A DNA stretch of 9,987 bases from an uncultured beta proteobacterium (GTDB lineage: Bacteria > Pseudomonadota > Gammaproteobacteria > Burkholderiales > Burkholderiaceae_B), in assembly GCA_903929925.1 (NCBI GenBank), contig CAIYWO010000464.1:1-9987 (forward strand). Direction: 5' to 3'. This document shows positions 6,807 through 9,987 of the stretch, piece after piece. Position numbers and translations under genes: made by a program. Under the pieces are notes generated by a model that ran no database searches, was not told where the DNA came from, and saw nothing but the letters and a program-made list of their open reading frames with translations. The stretch's first letter is position 1; every line of letters starts with the position of its first letter.

Positions 6807-6828
6807 TGGGCGCATATTGCGCCCATTA
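6798..6828 (-). terminator. Intrinsic terminator of the glutathione S-transferase gene
   Basis: A perfect 10-bp stem (6804-6813 with 6819-6828, core GGGCGC/GCGCCC) encloses the 5-base loop ATATT. Read on the - strand it is followed at once by six T (A-run at 6798-6803), the classic Rho-independent layout, and it begins 11 bases beyond the end of the - strand gene. On the + strand the same hairpin follows the vWA gene stop but has no U-run, so it may only weakly stop or protect that transcript. Confidence 0.78.
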
Positions 6829-6839
6829 CTCATGCTGAT

Positions 6840-7451
6840 TTACTTCAAGCCCTCTGCGGCCAATGCCGCTTGTACCGAGGCGTCTGCAGACATACGGTTG
6901 TAGTGTGCTTGCAAGTTGGGCATATCTGATATGTCGATTTTTTTGGCATTCGCCCAGCGCAAGGTTACGTATAAATAGGCGTCTGCCACGGAGCGTCCTT
7001 CGGACAACCAGTCGCGTCCAGCCAGATGCTTGTCAACGATCGCATACATTTCGCGCACGCGTTGAGATGCATTCTTACTTAACTCAGATTGGCCAGCAGC
7101 CTCCGATACCAACCGAGCCGCACCGAAAATCATGCTGTAGGTCTTATGAATATCAGAGTTACAAAACGCCAACCAACGACGTGCTTCTGAGCGCGCCTTA
7201 AGCGACTCACCACCGAGTAGCTTTGCCTCTGGATTTTTCTCTGCAAGGTATTCAAGAATTGCACAGTTCTGCGTGAGAGTGAAGCCCGCATCGTCTATGG
7301 CGGGGACTGCTCCCATTGGGCTGACCGCAAGAAAGGGCGCCTGTTTCAGTGCGTCACGGCCCACGGCGACGTATTCAAAGGGCTTTCCGACCCACTGCAG
7401 CGCAATATGGTCGACGAGTGAGCACGCACCGGGTAATCCGTATAGTTTCAT
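6840..7451 (-). CDS. Glutathione S-transferase family protein, beta-class-like
   Basis: A 203-residue cytoplasmic enzyme expected to conjugate or reduce substrates with glutathione. The thioredoxin-like N-domain begins MKLYGLPGACSL, with C10 at the position of the beta-class catalytic cysteine, the cis-proline P50 in AVP (48-50), and LTQNCAILEYLA (59-70) where the glutathione gamma-glutamyl group is held. That last motif has Gln-Asn (61-62) in place of the more usual acidic pair. The all-helical C-domain includes H102 in SDIHK, matching a histidine conserved in the beta class, and the N-capping motif SVADAYL (154-160, D157). Length is normal for the family. The ATG has AAGGA (7460-7464 on the - strand) 8 bases upstream. 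It is a single-gene unit, convergent with the envelope operon and divergent from the tartrate/malate operon. The physiological substrate cannot be told from sequence. Confidence 0.93.
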   Translation of the reverse strand: MKLYGLPGACSLVDHIALQWVGKPFEYVAVGRDALKQAPFLAVSPMGAVPAIDDAGFTLTQNCAILEYLAEKNPEAKLLGGESLKARSEARRWLAFCNSDIHKTYSMIFGAARLVSEAAGQSELSKNASQRVREMYAIVDKHLAGRDWLSEGRSVADAYLYVTLRWANAKKIDISDMPNLQAHYNRMSADASVQAALAAEGLK

Positions 7452-7616
7452 GTCTGAATTCCTTGTCTATGAATGGCCAAAGCATAACTCTTGAACTCAC
7501 CAAAAAGGCAGAAAAGCTAGCATAAGAATTACTTGATTCAGGGCGGGGCAAAACACTGGGAAAAGGTTAACATCGCGCTATCTTATTCACTCCGTTTTAA
7601 ACAAGAGGATTTGCGC
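7452..7616. promoter_or_regulatory. Divergent intergenic region between gst and the tartrate/malate operon
   Basis: These 165 bases separate two divergently transcribed genes and must contain, or be close to, both promoters. I see an AGCATAA direct repeat (7481-7487 and 7519-7525); read on the - strand each copy gives TATGCT, a possible -10 for the transferase, but without a good -35. On the + strand TTAACA (7567-7572) and TATCTT (7579-7584) resemble promoter hexamers but are wrongly spaced. No clear operator palindrome was found. The regulatory role is inferred from gene layout. Confidence 0.45.
7603..7609 (+). promoter_or_regulatory. Ribosome binding site AAGAGGA for the dehydrogenase
   Basis: AAGAGGA lies 7 bases before the ATG at 7617. 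The protein family begins exactly there (MSRPFRIAVLPGDGIG), so the in-frame TTG at 7533, which would add 28 unrelated residues, is rejected as a start. Confidence 0.8.
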
Positions 7617-8717
7617 ATGAGCCGCCCATTTCGTATTGCAGTGCTGCCTGGTGATGGTATTGGTAAAGAAGTGATGCCAGAGGGACTCAAAGTCCTGAAA
7701 ACCGCCGCGGACAAGTTTGGTTTGAATCTGGAATACCGCCACTTCGAATGGGCCTCTTGCGATTACTACGCGCAAACCGGGCAGATGATGCCTGATGACT
7801 GGAAGTCACACCTTCAGGATTGCGATGCGATCTACTTTGGAGCAGTGGGCTGGCCAGCAATCGTGCCTGACCACACTTCACTCTACGGTTCGTTGTTGAA
7901 ATTCCGTCGCGAATTTGATCAATACATCAACCTGCGTCCGGTTCGCTTATTCGACGGCGTGCCATGCCCGCTTGCTAATCGCAAAGCAGGGGACATCGAC
8001 TTCTTCGTCGTACGCGAGAACACTGAAGGCGAATACTCGGCCGTCGGTGGCAAGATGTTCGAAGGCACTGATCGCGAAATCGTTTTGCAAGAATCCATCT
8101 TTACGCGCGTTGGTTGTGATCGCGTCTTGCGCTTCGCTTTTGAGATGGCCTCGCGCCGTGCGCGTAAGCACCTGACGATTGCAACGAAATCGAATGGTAT
8201 TGCAATCAGCATGCCTTATTGGGACGAACGTGCTGCTGAGATTGGCAAAGAATACCCAGGCGTCACAACAGACAAGCAGCACATCGATATCTTGTCTGCT
8301 CGGTTTGTGCTGACACCTGATCGCTTCGACGTAGTGGTTGCTTCGAACTTGTTTGGCGATATCCTGTCGGATCTCGGCCCCGCTTGCACCGGCACAATCG
8401 GCTTAGCACCTTCGGCAAACCTCAACCCAGACCGCAAGTTCCCATCGCTGTTTGAGCCTGTCCACGGTTCAGCGCCTGACATCGCAGGTAAGAACATTGC
8501 GAACCCGATTGCGATGATCTGGTCTGGTGCGTTGATGTTGGACTATCTCGGTCGCGGCCTGACAGGTGCAGCGCAGAAGCCTTACTTGGATGCACACGAC
8601 GCGATCGTTAAAGCCATTGAAGACGTACTCGTTCAAGGCCCACACACACCAGACTTGGGCGGTAAAGCAAGCACCAGCCAAATCGGCGATGCGTTAAGCA
8701 ACGTGCTGGCGAAGTAA
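7617..8717 (+). CDS. ttuC: Tartrate dehydrogenase/decarboxylase or D-malate dehydrogenase
   Basis: A 366-residue cytoplasmic NAD-dependent beta-decarboxylating dehydrogenase of the isocitrate/isopropylmalate dehydrogenase family. Members of this subgroup oxidise tartrate and/or oxidatively decarboxylate D-malate to pyruvate using a divalent metal. Visible motifs: PGDGIGKE (11-18) at the start of the fold, substrate-binding arginines in the FRREFDQYINLRPVR stretch, RENTEGEY (133-140) with catalytic Y140, K191 in TKSNGI, metal-ligand aspartates D224, D248 and D252 (NLFGDILSD), and the cofactor-binding EPVHGSAPDIAGKN segment (280-293). Length and motifs are complete and the enzyme should be active. 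Substrate preference between tartrate and D-malate (ttuC versus dmlA) cannot be settled by reading. It is first in an operon with a Bug receptor (37-bp gap) and a SAF-domain dehydratase component, consistent with sugar-acid or hydroxy-acid catabolism. A typical regulator would be LysR-type, but none is in the window. Confidence 0.93.
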   Translation: MSRPFRIAVLPGDGIGKEVMPEGLKVLKTAADKFGLNLEYRHFEWASCDYYAQTGQMMPDDWKSHLQDCDAIYFGAVGWPAIVPDHTSLYGSLLKFRREFDQYINLRPVRLFDGVPCPLANRKAGDIDFFVVRENTEGEYSAVGGKMFEGTDREIVLQESIFTRVGCDRVLRFAFEMASRRARKHLTIATKSNGIAISMPYWDERAAEIGKEYPGVTTDKQHIDILSARFVLTPDRFDVVVASNLFGDILSDLGPACTGTIGLAPSANLNPDRKFPSLFEPVHGSAPDIAGKNIANPIAMIWSGALMLDYLGRGLTGAAQKPYLDAHDAIVKAIEDVLVQGPHTPDLGGKASTSQIGDALSNVLAK

Positions 8718-8754
8718 TCCTAAATTTATACATATAAGAAGAGGGCGGAAAACT

Positions 8755-9759
8755 ATGAAAAGCCATTTGATGCTTGAACGTCGCAGAATGCTCTTACTTG
8801 GGGCGGCAGCAGGGTCTGTGTCTGCAGCACTTCCTGCAGTCAACGCCTTTGCTCAGGCGAATAGTTTCCCGAATCGTCCCATTACCTTTATTTGCCCCTG
8901 GCCTGCAGGCGGAACGTCCGACGCAACCATGCGTGTCTTAGCGCAGGTCGTATCCAAAGAGTTAGGTCAGACCGTCGTCGTGGAAAACAGAGCCGGAGCT
9001 GCCGGAATGATTGGCGCCAAGGCCGTTGCTGCCGCCAAGCCGGACGGCTACACGATTGGCCAACTGCCACTGTCTGTCACGCGGTTTGCACAGCTCGGCA
9101 CGGTTCAAATTGATCCGCTGAAAGACTATACGTTCTTAGGCCTTGCTTCAGCACAGACATTTGGTATTGTCGTTCGCGCGGACTCGCCCTTTAAGGACTT
9201 AAAGGAACTTGTTGCATACGCGAAGCAGAATCCAGACAAGTTGACCTATTCAACATCCGGTGTTGCAGGGCAAACCCATATTGGAACCGAAGAGTTCGCA
9301 CTCGCGGCTGGCATCAAACTACGCCATGTTCCCTATAAAGGTGGCTCACCTGCATTGCAAGGCCTCTTAGGTGGCCAAGTCGACATGATGGCTGACTCCA
9401 GCTCTTGGGCGCAGCTCGTCGAGGCCGGCAAGCTGCGGTTGCTCGTGACTTGGGGCGAGGAACGCCTACCACGCTTTAAGGATGTTCCAACGCTTAAAGA
9501 GCTCGGTTATGGTGTGGTCAACAACGCACCGAATGGTGTTGTGGGCCCTGCAGGACTTCCTGCCGATATCGCAAAGAAGCTTACTGATGCAGTGGCGGTT
9601 GCGATCAAGAGCGCTGCCTTTAAAGATATTTGTGACAAGATCGATGCACCCGTGATTTATTTGAATCCAACGCAGTATCGGGATTTTGTTGCAGACGCAT
9701 ATAAGAAAGAGACTGTCCTGATCGACAAATTACAGATCAAGCAGATGCTAGGCGGTTAA
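8755..9759 (+). CDS. Bug/TctC-family periplasmic solute-binding protein
   Basis: A 334-residue extracytoplasmic receptor of the tripartite tricarboxylate transporter (Bug) family. These proteins bind carboxylates and deliver them to TctAB-type membrane subunits. The leader has three arginines (ERRRMLLLG, 8-16), a twin-arginine-like pattern, then a hydrophobic stretch ending in AFAQA (31-35), so cleavage is near residue 33-35. The two loops that contact the ligand carboxylate in this family are visible: PWPAGGTSD (48-56) and STSGVAGQTHIGTE (166-179). The family motif VPYKGGSPAL starts at 192. Length is typical. The ATG is preceded by GAGGG 9 bases away. No TctA/TctB genes are in view, as is common for the many orphan Bug receptors of Burkholderiales. 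The adjacent tartrate/malate dehydrogenase suggests a hydroxy-dicarboxylate or related sugar acid as ligand (inference). Confidence 0.94.
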   Translation: MKSHLMLERRRMLLLGAAAGSVSAALPAVNAFAQANSFPNRPITFICPWPAGGTSDATMRVLAQVVSKELGQTVVVENRAGAAGMIGAKAVAAAKPDGYTIGQLPLSVTRFAQLGTVQIDPLKDYTFLGLASAQTFGIVVRADSPFKDLKELVAYAKQNPDKLTYSTSGVAGQTHIGTEEFALAAGIKLRHVPYKGGSPALQGLLGGQVDMMADSSSWAQLVEAGKLRLLVTWGEERLPRFKDVPTLKELGYGVVNNAPNGVVGPAGLPADIAKKLTDAVAVAIKSAAFKDICDKIDAPVIYLNPTQYRDFVADAYKKETVLIDKLQIKQMLGG

Positions 9760-9762
9760 GTC

Positions 9763-9987
9763 GTGGCGTCCTCCCTGATTCGGCTACACCCAAACGATAA
9801 CGTCCTGATTGCGCGCGAACCCTTAACACTTGGCGCTGAGGTTTCGATTGACGGGACTATGCGCAGGATTCGTGCTCAAGTGCCGGCGGGCCACAAGATC
9901 GCCGCAACAAAGATTGAGAAAGACGCCGTTATCTTAAAGTACGACACGCCCATTGGTGTCGCAACACGCGATGTTGAGCCTGGTGAA
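9763..9987 (+). CDS. UxaA-family (altronate dehydratase-like) SAF-domain protein, 3' end outside window
   Basis: An open frame of 75 codons runs from a GTG at 9763 to the right edge without a stop. It starts 3 bp after the Bug receptor stop, with AGGCGG 7 bases upstream overlapping that gene's end. The sequence (RLHPNDNVLIAREPLTLG, then VPAGHKIAATKI and DTPIGVATRDVEPGE) is the characteristic N-terminal SAF domain of UxaA/altronate and galactarate dehydratases, which remove water from sugar acids. In many Burkholderiales the SAF part is a separate small protein followed by a second gene for the catalytic C-terminal part. Whether this is split or full-length cannot be seen here. It shares an operon with the dehydrogenase and receptor, and so probably the same substrate pathway. 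Confidence 0.85.
   Translation, partial: MASSLIRLHPNDNVLIAREPLTLGAEVSIDGTMRRIRAQVPAGHKIAATKIEKDAVILKYDTPIGVATRDVEPGE

Noticed and set aside
7481..7525. AGCATAA direct repeat as a possible operator
   Set aside because: Only 7 bases match, with no symmetry or further similarity around the copies; this can occur by chance in an AT-rich intergenic stretch.
7567..7584. TTAACA and TATCTT as a sigma70 promoter for the dehydrogenase operon
   Set aside because: The two hexamers are only 6 bases apart, and neither has a properly spaced partner nearby.
7533..7616. N-terminal extension of the dehydrogenase from a TTG start
   Set aside because: The family N-terminus and a good ribosome binding site both place the start at 7617.

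Overview
The window looks like the chromosome of a Gram-negative betaproteobacterium, most likely of the order Burkholderiales. Base composition appears only moderately GC-rich by eye. The main clue is the downstream catabolic cluster, which holds a Bug/TctC-type solute receptor, a tartrate/D-malate dehydrogenase and a UxaA-type SAF protein, a combination typical of that order. The taxonomic placement is inference. No tRNA, rRNA, insertion sequence, phage gene or CRISPR array was seen.

Region 1 (bases 1-6806, + strand) is one tightly packed operon that enters from the left. In order it encodes: the C-terminus of a protein resembling the end of PpkA-type kinase/vWA proteins; a LolD/TagT-like ABC ATPase; an FtsX/LolE-like permease; an exported SUMF1 (formylglycine-generating-enzyme-like) protein with an extra C-terminal helical domain; two consecutive coiled-coil lipoproteins; and a membrane-anchored protein with a long proline-rich stalk and an intact-MIDAS von Willebrand A domain. 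Neighbours overlap by 8 bp, abut, or are 4-13 bp apart. The gene set recalls TagQ-R-S-T-PpkA, the trans-envelope phosphorylation-sensing pathway of some type VI secretion systems. However, no secretion structural gene lies in this window, and the second lipoprotein and the anchored vWA protein are additions. My working model is an envelope sensor or assembly machine: ATPase and permease at the inner membrane, the SUMF1 protein in the periplasm, coiled-coil lipoproteins on the outer membrane, and vWA domains reaching across the periplasm.

Region 2 (6807-7451) is a single beta-class-like glutathione S-transferase on the - strand, converging on region 1. A strong hairpin followed by a U-run ends it.

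Region 3 (7452-7616) is a 165-bp divergent intergenic region, expected to hold the promoters for both the transferase and the catabolic operon. I could not identify convincing promoter hexamers in it.

Region 4 (7617 to the right edge, + strand) is an organic-acid catabolic operon: tartrate/D-malate dehydrogenase, a Bug-family periplasmic binding protein with a Tat-like leader, and the start of a SAF-domain UxaA-family (altronate dehydratase-like) protein cut by the window end. Together they suggest uptake and breakdown of a sugar acid or hydroxy-dicarboxylic acid.
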